Source of the DNA: Lachnospiraceae bacterium
GTDB taxonomy: Bacteria; Bacillota; Clostridia; Lachnospirales; Lachnospiraceae
Assembly: GCA_016283575.1 (NCBI GenBank)
Contig: JAEEND010000005.1
Location: 1 to 64,000, forward strand
DNA: 64,000 bases
Direction: 5' to 3'
Both the position numbers and the translations under genes were made by a program. How positions within the stretch are numbered: position 1 is the stretch's first letter; each line of letters opens with the position of its first letter. Positions 40,601 to 48,903 of this stretch are shown here, piece by piece. The notes under the pieces were generated by a model. The model saw only the letters and a list, made by a program, of their open reading frames with translations, was not told the DNA's origin and made no database searches.

Positions 40601-41183
40601 AGAATACAGAGCGTTGATGGAAAGATATACCTTCTTAAAGAGCCAGCATGACGATCTTGTGGAAGCCAAGAAGACTCTTGAAGAAATAATCAAAAAGCTG
40701 GATGAAGAAATGCGTAAGCAGTTCACTGAAAGCTTTAAGGATATCAATACCGAGTTTGATAAGGTGTTTAAAGAACTGTTCGGCGGCGGTAAGGGCACAC
40801 TTGAACTTATCGAAGACGAAGACATTCTTGAAGCAGGCATAAGAATTATCGCACAGCCCCCGGGAAAGAAGCTTCAGAACATGATGCAGTTATCGGGTGG
40901 CGAGAAGGCTCTTACTGCAATAGCCCTTCTTTTTGCGATACAGAACTTAAAGCCTTCACCCTTCGCGCTTCTTGACGAAATTGAAGCGGCCCTGGACGAA
41001 TCAAACGTTGACAGATTTGCAAAATACCTTCATAAACTTACCAAGCATACACAGTTCATTGTTATCACTCACAGAAGAGGTACAATGGAGCGATGCGACA
41101 GACTTTACGGTATTACAATGCAGGAAAAGGGTGTATCCGCTCTTGTCAGCGTAAACCTTATAGATAAGGATTTGGACGATTAG
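37623..41183 (+). CDS. smc: Chromosome segregation ATPase SMC
   Basis: This 1186-residue condensin ATPase organises and segregates the chromosome. It has the N-terminal Walker A GPNGSGKSN at about 32-40, long coiled coils (about 170-500 and 670-1010), a hinge at about 510-660 with glycine-rich loops (GAISGGAFRNNSNLLG at its end), the ABC signature LSGGEKALTA at about 1090 and Walker B FALLDEIEAALDESNV. It is full length. It lies between rnc and ftsY, as in many Firmicutes. Confidence 0.98.
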   Translation: MYLKSIEVHGFKSFANKIMFKFEEGITGIVGPNGSGKSNVADAVRWVLGEQRIKQLRGASMQDVIFSGTEMRKPLSYAYVAITLDNSDHALAIDYNEVTIARRIYRSGESEYLINGTVCRLKDVTELFYDTGIGKEGYSIIGQGQIDKILSGKPEERRELFDEAAGIVKFKRRKETAEKKLESEEGNLVRVNDILTELEKQVKPLEKQAEVAKVYLKKKEELKSLDVNVFLLENERLKGQLEEVNRNFEIAKNDYDETNAKYEGIKEEYSQIEEKVTELNEKIETARSDLSNSNVLREKLEGEILVLREQIKSLRTNEDILRKRHEEILSDIEKRNENIGLVLSEKKENDEKIASLNESKKEVTDLLKKEQDLIFELSEKIEEGKNTIIGELNKRAGIKAEMGRYDTMKEQINIRKAELNSKLLRAKSDEEKQDEDILRLKEKCEQISKELEDMNTELLKKEEFVEHVREEIQNYDKELRETQVSYHQDKSTLEALTNLTERYEGYGGSVQKVMEQKDKESGIIGVVADIIKVSEKYETAIETALGGNIQNIVTDNENTAKKMIGFLKKNKLGRATFLPLTSIKDPQEFKTPEVLKETGAIGMADELVDTDKKYKDVAKSMLGRIVVIDTVDNAIAIAKKYHYGIRMVTLEGELFVPGGAISGGAFRNNSNLLGRRREIEALEKKTKEALKKIDEILDKIEEKKAERNKLRVEVEEYKVNIQKKYIEQNTANLNVSQAEEKRNEVITGSKNLQHEGVEIEQQIKDIEVRKEEIITALADSETLEKTLTRDIAKYQEELDASREKENEFFNEAARWDLEISKIEQKQDFVNQNLQRVEDEIKRYEIDAKEVLERVEKSEEDITFKEKNISEIELTIVESHSSQDKRETELSEDIALRDELNNKQKNFFSKREELSDKITKLDKEMYRLTSQKEKFEDSIESQINYMWDEYEITLNDASGLRNEEFTDLSGMKKEITKVKEAIKKLGDVNVNAIEEYRALMERYTFLKSQHDDLVEAKKTLEEIIKKLDEEMRKQFTESFKDINTEFDKVFKELFGGGKGTLELIEDEDILEAGIRIIAQPPGKKLQNMMQLSGGEKALTAIALLFAIQNLKPSPFALLDEIEAALDESNVDRFAKYLHKLTKHTQFIVITHRRGTMERCDRLYGITMQEKGVSALVSVNLIDKDLDD

Positions 41184-41186
41184 TAA

Positions 41187-42107
41187 ATGGAAGAAAACAA
41201 AGGCTTTTTTAAAAGATTAAGAGAGGGACTTACCAAGACCCGCAGCGGTTTTGTGTCAGGACTTAATAATCTTTTTAAGGCATCTGAGATCGATGATGAT
41301 TTTTACGAAGAACTGGAAGAAATTCTTGTTATGGGTGATGTGGGCGTTAAGACCACGGAAACCATCATCGAAGGATTAAAGGATGATGTTAAGAAAAATC
41401 ATATAAAAGAAGCGGCAGAATGCAGGGAATTGTTGATAAACCGATTAAAGTCCGTTATGGAAGTCCCGGAAGGAGCTTATGATTATCTTGATCGAAAGAC
41501 TGTGGTCATGGTAATAGGTGTTAACGGAGTGGGAAAAACAACCACTGTGGGAAAGCTTGCGGGACGCATGAAGGAAAGTGGCAAGAAGGTTTTGGTAGCC
41601 GCTGCGGATACCTTCAGAGCAGCAGCCAACGATCAGCTTGTAAAATGGGCTGAAAGAGCAGGCGTAAGCATTGTTTCTTCCGTAGAGGGTACGGATCCAG
41701 CCAGTGTTGTATATGACGCTGTCACCGCTGCAAAAGCCCGTGATGTGGACGTTCTTATCTGTGATACGGCAGGACGTCTTCATAATAAAAAGAATCTTAT
41801 GGAAGAGCTTCGTAAGATGAATAAGATCGTGGATCGGGAATTTCCCGAAGCTCACAGAGAAACCTGGGTGGTTCTTGATGCTACTACAGGTCAGAATGCT
41901 CTTAATCAGGCACGGGAATTCGGGCTTGTTACGGATTTAAACGGCATTGTCTTAACTAAAATGGACGGAACGGCCAAGGGCGGTATTGCCATTGCCATTA
42001 CTTCCGAATTAAATATTCCGGTTAAATATATCGGCGTTGGAGAAGGAATTGACGATCTTCAAAGATTTGATACCGATGAATTTATAGATGCACTTTTCAC
42101 TAACTAA
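41187..42107 (+). CDS. ftsY: Signal recognition particle receptor FtsY
   Basis: This SRP-GTPase receptor brings ribosome-nascent chain complexes to the membrane. The 306-residue NG-domain form has an N-terminal helical bundle, the G1 loop GVNGVGKTTTVGKLA, DTFRAAA, DTAGR (G3), TKMDGTAKGG (G4) and GVGEGIDDL (G5). The acidic A domain is minimal, as in other Firmicutes. It starts three bases after smc. Confidence 0.97.
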   Translation: MEENKGFFKRLREGLTKTRSGFVSGLNNLFKASEIDDDFYEELEEILVMGDVGVKTTETIIEGLKDDVKKNHIKEAAECRELLINRLKSVMEVPEGAYDYLDRKTVVMVIGVNGVGKTTTVGKLAGRMKESGKKVLVAAADTFRAAANDQLVKWAERAGVSIVSSVEGTDPASVVYDAVTAAKARDVDVLICDTAGRLHNKKNLMEELRKMNKIVDREFPEAHRETWVVLDATTGQNALNQAREFGLVTDLNGIVLTKMDGTAKGGIAIAITSELNIPVKYIGVGEGIDDLQRFDTDEFIDALFTN

Positions 42108-42125
42108 AAGGATGGTAAAGTCAAA

Positions 42126-43343
42126 ATGGATGAATTGACATTGGAGAAATTTGAAGAAGCCGCTGAGAAGGTAAAAGAAGTCACTCTTGATACCAAGCTC
42201 ATCTACAGCGACTATTTCAGCGAGAAAACCGGCAACAAGGTTTATTTAAAACCTGAAAACATGCAGTTCACGGGAGCTTATAAGGTAAGAGGCGCATATT
42301 ACAAAATGAGTACTCTTTCCGATGAAGACAGAAAAAAGGGTATTATTACCGCATCGGCAGGTAACCACGCTCAGGGTGTGGCATATGCGGCTAAATGCTA
42401 CGGCGTTCCCGCAACGATAGTTATGCCCACAACAACACCTTTGATCAAGGTTAATCGCACAAAAAGCTATGGTGCGGAAGTTGTTTTATACGGAGATGTA
42501 TATGATGAAGCCTGTCAGAAGGCTTATGAACTTGCAGATGAACATGGTTATACATTTATTCATCCCTTTGATGATTTCGGAGTAGCGACCGGTCAGGGAA
42601 CCATCGCCATGGAGGTAATAAAGGAGCTTCCTTTGGTTGATGTGATTCTTGTTCCCGTCGGAGGAGGCGGACTTGCAACCGGTATTTCCACCCTTGCAAA
42701 AATGCTTAATCCCAAGATCAAAGTATATGGTGTAGAACCTGCAGGAGCCAATTGCCTTGAAGAATCCCTTAAGGCAGGAAAGGTAGTATCTCTTCCCGGA
42801 GTGAATACCATTGCAGACGGTACTGCGGTAAAGAGACCCGGGGATAAACTGTTCCCTTATTTACAGAAAAATCTTGACGGGATCATCACCGTACCCGATG
42901 AGGATCTGGTAGTTGCCTTCCTTGATATGGTTGAAAACCACAAAATGGTAGTTGAAAATTCCGGTTTACTTACAGTAGCAGCTCTTTATAAGCTTGATTG
43001 TAAGAATAAGAAGGTGGTAAGCGTATTATCGGGCGGTAACATGGATGTCATCACCATGTCATCAGTTGTACAGCAGGGACTTATCTTAAGAGACCGTATC
43101 TTTACGGTATCCGTTCTTTTACCTGACAAGCCCGGCGAACTTACCAAGGTTTCATCGGTTATCGCAAAGCAGAACGGCAATGTAATCAAGCTTGAGCATA
43201 ACCAGTTTGTTTCCATTAACAGAAATGCCGCCGTTGAGCTTCGAATCACCATGGAAGCCTACGGCACCGAGCATAAAAAGCAAATCATGGATGAACTTGA
43301 AAAAGAAGGCTACAGACCTAAGCTTGTTCAGACCAAAATGTGA
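42126..43343 (+). CDS. ilvA: Threonine ammonia-lyase with ACT domain
   Basis: This PLP enzyme deaminates threonine to 2-oxobutanoate. The PLP lysine is in FTGAYKVRGAYYK (about residue 52), the phosphate-binding glycine loop is PVGGGGLATG, and SGGNMD is near 300. A C-terminal ACT domain (about 325-405, TVSVLLPDKPGELTKVSSVIA) gives effector control. The form matches the about 405-residue clostridial type. It lies between ftsY and ylxM, where Firmicutes normally have no such gene, and overlaps the AraC regulator gene. Confidence 0.92.
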   Translation: MDELTLEKFEEAAEKVKEVTLDTKLIYSDYFSEKTGNKVYLKPENMQFTGAYKVRGAYYKMSTLSDEDRKKGIITASAGNHAQGVAYAAKCYGVPATIVMPTTTPLIKVNRTKSYGAEVVLYGDVYDEACQKAYELADEHGYTFIHPFDDFGVATGQGTIAMEVIKELPLVDVILVPVGGGGLATGISTLAKMLNPKIKVYGVEPAGANCLEESLKAGKVVSLPGVNTIADGTAVKRPGDKLFPYLQKNLDGIITVPDEDLVVAFLDMVENHKMVVENSGLLTVAALYKLDCKNKKVVSVLSGGNMDVITMSSVVQQGLILRDRIFTVSVLLPDKPGELTKVSSVIAKQNGNVIKLEHNQFVSINRNAAVELRITMEAYGTEHKKQIMDELEKEGYRPKLVQTKM

Positions 43344-43345
43344 TC

Positions 43346-44134
43346 ATGTACGAAAGAATCGGTTATTTAAAAGAAAAGTTCAGACTTTTTCATTTGAAGG
43401 ATAAAAGCGACAAGACCTACGATTTTCATTATCACGATTTTTCAAAGATAATTTTCTTTTTGGACGGTGATGTGAAATACATAATCGAAGGTAAGACCTA
43501 TGAATTAAAGCCCTATGACATAGTCCTTGTTCCCAAGAATGAAATTCATAAGCCCTGTATCGGAAATGACCGGGAATATGAAAGGATTGTGTTATATCTG
43601 GCACAATCCTTTTTTGATGATGACAGGCTTAAGGGAATTTTTGATCTTGCAAAAGAAAATCATACCAATGTATTAAGGCTATCACCCAAGGACAATACCA
43701 GAGTCTTTTCCATCATGAAGGAAGCCTTCGATAAATGGGAAGAGGGCAAGGAATTTTCGGATCTTTATTCAAAACTTCTTGTTACGGAAGCTTTGCTTAT
43801 GTTAAATGAGTCCGTTAAAACCCACGGCTTTATTTTTGAAGGAAGCGTTATGTTTAACGAGCGTATAGTCAAGGCATGTGAGTATATAAATACCCATCTT
43901 CATGAAGATCTCAATGTGGACAGGCTTTCACGGATGTTCTTTTTAAGCAAATACCATTTTATGAGGCTTTTTAAAGAAGCCACGGGTTATTCCGTTCATC
44001 AATATGTGCTTGAAAAAAGAATACTTTATACCGAAGCTCTGGCAGAATCGGGAGAGAAAATCACAAGGGCCTGTTTAATGGCGGGCTTCAAGGATTATTC
44101 CACATATTTGAGAGCCAAAAAGAAAAGAAATTAA
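43346..44134 (+). CDS. AraC family transcriptional regulator
   Basis: This 262-residue regulator has an N-terminal cupin-like sensor domain (HYHDFSKIIFFLDGDVKYIIEGKTYELKPYD...) and a C-terminal double helix-turn-helix (about 165-262, NVDRLSRMFFLSKYHFMRLFKEATGYSVHQYV). A GTG at 43340 is also in frame and overlaps the ilvA stop; neither start has a clear Shine-Dalgarno, so coupling to ilvA is likely. Effector and targets are unknown; ilvA is a reasonable candidate target. Confidence 0.88.
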   Translation: MYERIGYLKEKFRLFHLKDKSDKTYDFHYHDFSKIIFFLDGDVKYIIEGKTYELKPYDIVLVPKNEIHKPCIGNDREYERIVLYLAQSFFDDDRLKGIFDLAKENHTNVLRLSPKDNTRVFSIMKEAFDKWEEGKEFSDLYSKLLVTEALLMLNESVKTHGFIFEGSVMFNERIVKACEYINTHLHEDLNVDRLSRMFFLSKYHFMRLFKEATGYSVHQYVLEKRILYTEALAESGEKITRACLMAGFKDYSTYLRAKKKRN

Positions 44135-44150
44135 TGTAAAGTATTTTTAC

Positions 44151-44179
44151 TTGACAAGGGTATCTTTATCGTGTATTAT
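44151..44179 (+). promoter_or_regulatory. Promoter of ylxM-ffh-rpsP genes
   Basis: Perfect TTGACA (44151-44156), 17 bases and TATTAT (44174-44179), 17 bases before the ylxM start. AAGGTG (44184-44189) is the Shine-Dalgarno. Confidence 0.8.
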
Positions 44180-44196
44180 GGCTAAGGTGTTTAATT

Positions 44197-44538
44197 ATGG
44201 ATAAAATTATCGAGCGGGGAATGCTCTTTGATTTTTACGGAGAGCTCCTTACGGACCATCAGAAAAACATATACAGCGAGGCTGTTTACAATGACCTTTC
44301 CCTTTCGGAATTGTCCGAAGAAACAGGGATTTCACGCCAGGGAATACACGATCTTATAAAAAGATGCGACAGACAGCTTTCGGAATATGAAGATAAATTA
44401 AAGCTTATTGAGAAATTTCAAAGCATTAAGAAAAAGCTTAAAGAACTTGAAATTCTGGTGGATGGTGACAATACCGTTGATTCTTCTCTGAAGCTTGAAC
44501 TTAAAGAGGGATTCAATAAGATAATCGAGGATTTATAA
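44197..44538 (+). CDS. ylxM: YlxM family DNA-binding protein (UPF0122)
   Basis: This 113-residue helix-turn-helix protein is conserved just upstream of ffh. LTDHQKNIYSEAVYNDLSLSELSEETGISRQGIHDLIKRCD is a sigma-70 region 4-like helix-turn-helix, followed by a coiled-coil tail. It is linked to SRP function in other bacteria. The next base after its stop starts ffh, so the two are tightly coupled. Confidence 0.93.
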   Translation: MDKIIERGMLFDFYGELLTDHQKNIYSEAVYNDLSLSELSEETGISRQGIHDLIKRCDRQLSEYEDKLKLIEKFQSIKKKLKELEILVDGDNTVDSSLKLELKEGFNKIIEDL

Positions 44539-45894
44539 ATGGCATTTGACAGCTTGTCTGAAAAGCTCCAGAGCGTATTTAAAAACCTGCGCGGCAAGGG
44601 TAAGCTTTCGGAAGAAGATATAAAGGCAGCTTTAAAAGAGATCAAAATGGCTTTGCTTGAAGCCGATGTTAACTTTAAGGTTGTTAAGGAATTTATAAAC
44701 AACGTATCCGAGAAGGCTTTGGGACAGGAAATCTTAGACGGACTTAATCCCGGCCAGATGATCGTAAAAATAGTTAATGAAGAACTCACATCTTTAATGG
44801 GTTCGGAAGTAACGGAACTTACCTTTAAGCCCGGCAAAGAACTTACGGTTTTCATGCTGTGCGGTCTTCAGGGTGCAGGTAAGACAACAGCTTCTGCCAA
44901 GCTTGCTTTAAGATTAAAGCAGAAGAGTAAGAAAACACTTCTTGCTGCCTGTGACGTATACAGACCCGCAGCGATCGAACAGTTAAAGGTAAACGGTAAA
45001 AAGGTTGATACTGAGGTTTTTGAAATGGGAACCGATGTCAAGCCTTCTAAGATTGCCAAAGAAGCTTATGATTATGCCGTTAAAAATAATTTTAACGTGC
45101 TTATCTTAGATACAGCCGGACGTCTTCATATTGATGAAGATATGATGGCTGAGCTTATAGAGATAAAAGAAAAGGTTCCGGTATTTAAAACCATTCTGGT
45201 TGTGGATGCCATGACCGGTCAGGATGCGGTTAATGTAGCATCCGAATTTAATGAGAAAGTAGGCCTCGACGGAGTTATTCTTTCAAAGACCGACGGTGAT
45301 ACCAGAGGCGGTGCGGCCCTTTCCGTTAAGCGTGTTACCGATAAGCCGATTCTTTTCGTATCAAACGGCGAAAAGCTTGATGAACTTGAAGCTTTTTATC
45401 CCGACAGAATGGCCAACAGAATCCTGGGCATGGGAGATGTATTATCCCTCATCGAAAAAGTGGAGGAGGCCAACAAAGACCGTGACTTATCCAAGGATAA
45501 GGAAATGGCTTCCAGAATGAAAAAAGGTAAGTTCGATTTTAACGATTACCTTGAAAGCATTAAGCAGATGCGTAAGCTGGGTGGTCTTGCATCCATTATG
45601 GGAATGCTTCCCGGTATGGGCGGAAAAGCCATGGCTGATTTCGATTCGGATGAATCGGAAAAGAAGATAAAACAGACAGAAGCGATCGTTCTCAGCATGA
45701 CCAAAAAAGAACGTGAAAATCCCAAGCTCATGAATCCTCAGAGAAAACACAGGATCGCCAAGGGCGCGGGAGTTGATATTGCCGATGTCAATCGCTTCAT
45801 CAAACAGTTCGAGCAGTCACAGAAGATGATGAAGCAGCTTCCCAACATGATGGGCGGCGGATTCAGAGGTAGAAAAGGCAGATTTCCATTTTAA
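44539..45894 (+). CDS. ffh: Signal recognition particle protein Ffh
   Basis: Ffh binds signal sequences and 4.5S/6S SRP RNA and docks on FtsY. The 451-residue protein has an N domain, a G domain ([43 protein letters not shown]) and a Met-rich M domain ([28 protein letters not shown]). It is full length. It sits in the conserved ylxM-ffh-rpsP order. Confidence 0.98.
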   Translation: MAFDSLSEKLQSVFKNLRGKGKLSEEDIKAALKEIKMALLEADVNFKVVKEFINNVSEKALGQEILDGLNPGQMIVKIVNEELTSLMGSEVTELTFKPGKELTVFMLCGLQGAGKTTASAKLALRLKQKSKKTLLAACDVYRPAAIEQLKVNGKKVDTEVFEMGTDVKPSKIAKEAYDYAVKNNFNVLILDTAGRLHIDEDMMAELIEIKEKVPVFKTILVVDAMTGQDAVNVASEFNEKVGLDGVILSKTDGDTRGGAALSVKRVTDKPILFVSNGEKLDELEAFYPDRMANRILGMGDVLSLIEKVEEANKDRDLSKDKEMASRMKKGKFDFNDYLESIKQMRKLGGLASIMGMLPGMGGKAMADFDSDESEKKIKQTEAIVLSMTKKERENPKLMNPQRKHRIAKGAGVDIADVNRFIKQFEQSQKMMKQLPNMMGGGFRGRKGRFPF

Positions 45895-45950
45895 TTGAGA
45901 ACTCGCTTTTTTATATATTATTAAATTTTTTATTTTTGGAGGAAACAAAA

Positions 45951-46196
45951 ATGGCAGTAAAAATCAGATTAACAAGAATGGGTCAGAAGAAGGCTCCCTT
46001 CTATAGAATCATCGTTGCAGATTCAAGATCACCCAGAGACGGTAAGCTCATCGCTGAAATCGGAACATACGATCCCAACGTTGAACCCGCAGCAGTAAAG
46101 GTTGATGAAGAAGCAGCTAAGAAGTGGCTTGCTAACGGCGCACAGCCTACAGAAGTTGTTAGCAGACTCTTCAAGAATGCCGGAATTACAAAATAA
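45951..46196 (+). CDS. rpsP: 30S ribosomal protein S16
   Basis: This 81-residue S16 opens with [25 protein letters not shown]. The start at 45951 is fixed by GGAGG at 45938-45942; an in-frame TTG at 45936 lies inside that site and is rejected. It is followed by khpA in the usual order. Confidence 0.97.
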   Translation: MAVKIRLTRMGQKKAPFYRIIVADSRSPRDGKLIAEIGTYDPNVEPAAVKVDEEAAKKWLANGAQPTEVVSRLFKNAGITK

Positions 46197-46227
46197 TATC
46201 GGATAAAAGCTAATAACGGAGGCAGAT

Positions 46228-46461
46228 ATGAGAGAATTGGTTGAAGTAATCGCAAAAGCTCTTGTTGATAACCCCGATGAGATCTATGTTAATGAACGTA
46301 CAGAGGGTAAGAATGTGATCATTGAATTACATGTTGCCCAGTCTGATATGGGAAAAGTAATCGGCAAACAGGGCAGAATTGCAAAGGCAATTCGTGCGGT
46401 TGTTAAGGCAGCAAGCTCTAAGGATAAAGACAGCGCCAGAGTTGATGTCGAAATTATATAA
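46228..46461 (+). CDS. khpA: RNA-binding KH protein KhpA (YlqC)
   Basis: This 77-residue single KH domain has the RNA-binding loop GKVIGKQG (GxxG type) at about 46-53. It works with KhpB in envelope and small-RNA functions in other Firmicutes. It lies between rpsP and rimM, its standard place. GGAGG lies upstream of the ATG. Confidence 0.94.
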   Translation: MRELVEVIAKALVDNPDEIYVNERTEGKNVIIELHVAQSDMGKVIGKQGRIAKAIRAVVKAASSKDKDSARVDVEII

Positions 46462-46466
46462 TGGTG

Positions 46467-46494
46467 GGGCACCTTTTTGGTGCCCTGTTTCTTT
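46467..46494 (+). terminator. Attenuator-like hairpin between khpA and rimM
   Basis: GGGCACC/GGTGCCC with a TTTTT loop, then TGTTTCTTTC. The T-run is broken, so read-through into rimM is likely. It would lower rimM-trmD expression relative to rpsP. Confidence 0.6.
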
Positions 46495-46506
46495 CAAAGG
46501 AGAAGA

Positions 46507-47016
46507 ATGGAAGAAGAATTGTTTTCGGTGGGAGTGATAACCAATGCTCACGGTGTTCATGGTGAATTTAAGGTTTATCCCACAACAGATGACGCAAAAA
46601 GATTTAAGAAGCTTAAAGAAGTGTTGCTTGAAACGAAGACCGGTAATGTATTAAAGCACGTACAGTCCGTTAAATTCTTTAAGCAGTTTGTAATACTCAA
46701 GCTTGAAGGCATTGATGATATGGATACGGCGCTTACTTTTAAACAGAAGCACCTTTTTGTTACCCGTGAAAATGCCGTTAAATGCGAAAAAGACGAATAT
46801 TTTATATCCGACCTGATCGGTTTATCCGTATATTCCGATGAGGATGTTCTTTTGGGTGAAATTTCAGAAGTGTACCAGACCGGTGCCAATGATGTTTATG
46901 AAATAAAGAAACAGGATGAAACAACATTCCTTGTTCCCGCCATAAAAGAATGCATATTGAATGTGGATATTGAAAATAAAAAGATGGTTATTCATCTGAT
47001 GGAAGGCTTGATTTAA
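46507..47016 (+). CDS. rimM: Ribosome maturation factor RimM
   Basis: It assists 30S head assembly and binds S19. The 169-residue protein has the N-terminal beta-barrel (FSVGVITNAHGVHGEFKVYP) and a C-terminal PRC barrel (DLIGLSVYSDEDVLLGEISEVYQTGANDVYEI). AAAGGAG immediately precedes the ATG at 46507, so the longer in-frame form from 46477 is rejected. It abuts trmD. Confidence 0.95.
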   Translation: MEEELFSVGVITNAHGVHGEFKVYPTTDDAKRFKKLKEVLLETKTGNVLKHVQSVKFFKQFVILKLEGIDDMDTALTFKQKHLFVTRENAVKCEKDEYFISDLIGLSVYSDEDVLLGEISEVYQTGANDVYEIKKQDETTFLVPAIKECILNVDIENKKMVIHLMEGLI

Positions 47017-47756
47017 TGATTTTTCATGTAATGACCCTTTTCCCCGAGATGATCGAAGGCACTATGAACTGCAGTATCATGGGCCGGGCTCTTGAAAAGA
47101 ATTTAATATCTTTGGATGCCGTTCAGATAAGGGATTATACTCTTGACAGACATAATAAGGTTGACGATTATCCCTACGGCGGAGGCGCGGGCATGCTTAT
47201 GCAGGCGCAGCCCGTTTATGATTGTCACAAAGCCATTCAGGAAAAAATATCAATTGATGGAAGAAAGAAAGCAAGAGTTGTTTATATGTCCCCCTGGGGA
47301 AGGACCTTTGATCAGAAGCTTGCTGAAGAATTTGCAAAAGAAGATGATCTTATTTTCCTATGCGGTCATTATGAGGGCATAGACCAGAGAGTTTTGGATG
47401 AGATAGTTACTGACTATGTATCCCTCGGCGATTTTGTATTAAGCGGAGGCGAATTACCCGCCTGCGTTATGATAGATTGTATTTCAAGACTGATACCCGG
47501 AGTCTTAAGCAATGACGATTCCGCAGTTACCGAATCATTTTCTTTCGGGCTCCTTGAATACCCGCAGTATTCCCGCCCCGAAGAATGGAACGGCATTAAG
47601 GTGCCGCCTGTTTTGCTCAGCGGTCATCATGAGAACGTTGAAAAATGGCGCCATGAAATGAGCCTTGAGATCACTAAAAAATACAGGCCCGACATGTATG
47701 AAAAATACATGGAAGAGCATCCTGTTGTTACGAAAAAAACGCGACGAAAAAAGTAG
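47016..47756 (+). CDS. trmD: tRNA (guanine-N1)-methyltransferase TrmD
   Basis: It methylates G37 of tRNAs next to the anticodon, preventing frameshifts. The SPOUT trefoil-knot features are present: DYPYGGGAGMLM, FLCGHYEGIDQRV and DFVLSGGELPA. At 246 residues it is full length. Its ATG overlaps the rimM stop (TAATG). A promoter for rplS begins at the end of the gene. Confidence 0.97.
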   Translation: MIFHVMTLFPEMIEGTMNCSIMGRALEKNLISLDAVQIRDYTLDRHNKVDDYPYGGGAGMLMQAQPVYDCHKAIQEKISIDGRKKARVVYMSPWGRTFDQKLAEEFAKEDDLIFLCGHYEGIDQRVLDEIVTDYVSLGDFVLSGGELPACVMIDCISRLIPGVLSNDDSAVTESFSFGLLEYPQYSRPEEWNGIKVPPVLLSGHHENVEKWRHEMSLEITKKYRPDMYEKYMEEHPVVTKKTRRKK

Positions 47757-47785
47757 TTGCAGAAACTAAAAACTTGTGCTAAAAT
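47757..47785 (+). promoter_or_regulatory. Promoter of rplS
   Basis: TTGCAG (47757-47762), 17 bases and TAAAAT (47780-47785). The -10 lies within a perfect palindrome GTGCTAA-AA-TTAGCAC (47776-47791). Confidence 0.55.
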
Positions 47786-47791
47786 TAGCAC

Positions 47792-47858
47792 GTTGTGAGT
47801 ACGGGTGGTCCTCTGCTACGTAGTGTATTATGAACATCCGAGATTTAAGGAGGATACT
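47792..47858 (+). promoter_or_regulatory. Putative L19 leader (autoregulatory 5' UTR of rplS)
   Basis: The 67-base leader contains GTACGGGTGGTCCTCTGC and, just before AAGGAGG, TATGAACATCCGAGATTT, resembling the Firmicutes L19 leader motif as I remember it. Ribosomal protein L19 would bind it to repress rplS. Not checked against a model. Confidence 0.5.
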
Positions 47859-48206
47859 ATGAACGACATTATTAAGAACATTGAAGCTGCTCAGATGAAG
47901 GAAAGCGTTCCTGAATTTAACGTAGGTGATACCGTTAAGGTTTACGCTAAGATCAAGGAAGGCGAAAAGGAAAGAATTCAGATTTTCGAAGGCACTGTTT
48001 TAAAGAGACAGGGCGGAAGCAACCGTGAAACATTCACAGTAAGAAAGTTATCTAACGGCATCGGTGTTGAAAAGACATGGCCTCTTCACTCCCCTAACGT
48101 AGACAAGATCGAAGTTGTTCGTAAGGGTAAAGCAAGAAGAGCTAAGTTAAACTACTTAAGAGGACGTATCGGTAAGGCCGCTAAGGTTAAAGAAATTGTA
48201 AGATAG
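47859..48206 (+). CDS. rplS: 50S ribosomal protein L19
   Basis: This 115-residue L19 has the blocks [18 protein letters not shown], the [15 protein letters not shown] strand and the C-terminal [10 protein letters not shown]-like segment ([20 protein letters not shown]). The start at 47859 follows AAGGAGG; an in-frame ATG at 47805 lies upstream in the leader and is rejected. A strong terminator follows. Confidence 0.97.
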   Translation: MNDIIKNIEAAQMKESVPEFNVGDTVKVYAKIKEGEKERIQIFEGTVLKRQGGSNRETFTVRKLSNGIGVEKTWPLHSPNVDKIEVVRKGKARRAKLNYLRGRIGKAAKVKEIVR

Positions 48207-48214
48207 TTTACATT

Positions 48215-48243
48215 AAGGGAGCATTTGATGCTCCCTTTTTTGT
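48215..48243 (+). terminator. Terminator after rplS
   Basis: 10-bp stem AAGGGAGCAT/ATGCTCCCTT with a TTG loop and a T-run. Confidence 0.92.
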
Positions 48244-48303
48244 TCCGTTAAATCCAAAAATCCCATTCATAAGAGAAAATTTGTTCACTTGTGACCTTCT
48301 TTT

Positions 48304-48312
48304 TGCTATAAT
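48304..48312 (+). promoter_or_regulatory. Extended -10 promoter directly before the first lepB
   Basis: TGC-TATAAT with only TGTTTC between it and the ATG at 48319, so transcription should start at or next to the A of the start codon. No -35 at normal spacing; the extended -10 may compensate. No Shine-Dalgarno is present. Confidence 0.6.
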
Positions 48313-48318
48313 TGTTTC

Positions 48319-48903
48319 ATGAGAAAAAAAGGCTTGGATTTCAGGAGAAAAAGACGTAAAAGAATAAACAGGGGCATCCTTAAGGAGATTGGCTCCTGGG
48401 CTTTTGTAATAGCTGTATCCGTATTTTTGGCATTTGTTATTGTATATACCTTTGGTGTCAGAACCGTGGTATACGGTAACTCCATGGAGCCGAAGCTTTA
48501 CGGCGGACAGCAGGTTCTTATCAACAGATTTGTATATGTGATTTCTGACCCTGATTTCGGGGACGTGGTGGCATTCTTGCCAAACGGTAACGAAAATTCT
48601 CATTATTATATCAAAAGAATAATCGGTACCCCCGGTGATACGGTTCAGATAAGGAACGGCTATCTTTATCTTAACGGCGTAAAACTCAGTGAAGGGGAAG
48701 AGTATGATAAAATAGCCGACGCAGGCATTGCGGAAAATGAGATCACTCTCGGTGAGGATGAATATTTTGTCCTGGGTGACAACAGAAATTTCAGCGAAGA
48801 TTCCCGTTCCGGAAATGTGGGTGTCGTAAAGAAAAGATATATGTTAGGAAAGGTGTGGTTCCGTATTTCCAAGGACCTGCAATTCATGGGATTTGTAAGA
48901 TGA
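48319..48903 (+). CDS. lepB: Signal peptidase I (first copy)
   Basis: This membrane-bound Ser/Lys protease removes signal peptides. The 194-residue protein has a very basic N-terminus, one membrane span at about 26-46, the catalytic Ser in GNSMEPKL (about residue 55), the Lys in YYIKRIIGTPGD and box E GDNRNFSEDSR. The start has no Shine-Dalgarno and a -10 box six bases away, suggesting a leaderless mRNA. It overlaps rbgA by ATGA. A second signal peptidase lies after rbgA. Confidence 0.94.
   Translation: MRKKGLDFRRKRRKRINRGILKEIGSWAFVIAVSVFLAFVIVYTFGVRTVVYGNSMEPKLYGGQQVLINRFVYVISDPDFGDVVAFLPNGNENSHYYIKRIIGTPGDTVQIRNGYLYLNGVKLSEGEEYDKIADAGIAENEITLGEDEYFVLGDNRNFSEDSRSGNVGVVKKRYMLGKVWFRISKDLQFMGFVR

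Noticed and set aside
42050-42126. T-box or other amino-acid leader upstream of ilvA
   Set aside because: Only 18 bases separate ftsY and ilvA; there is no room for such an element and no T-box motif was seen.
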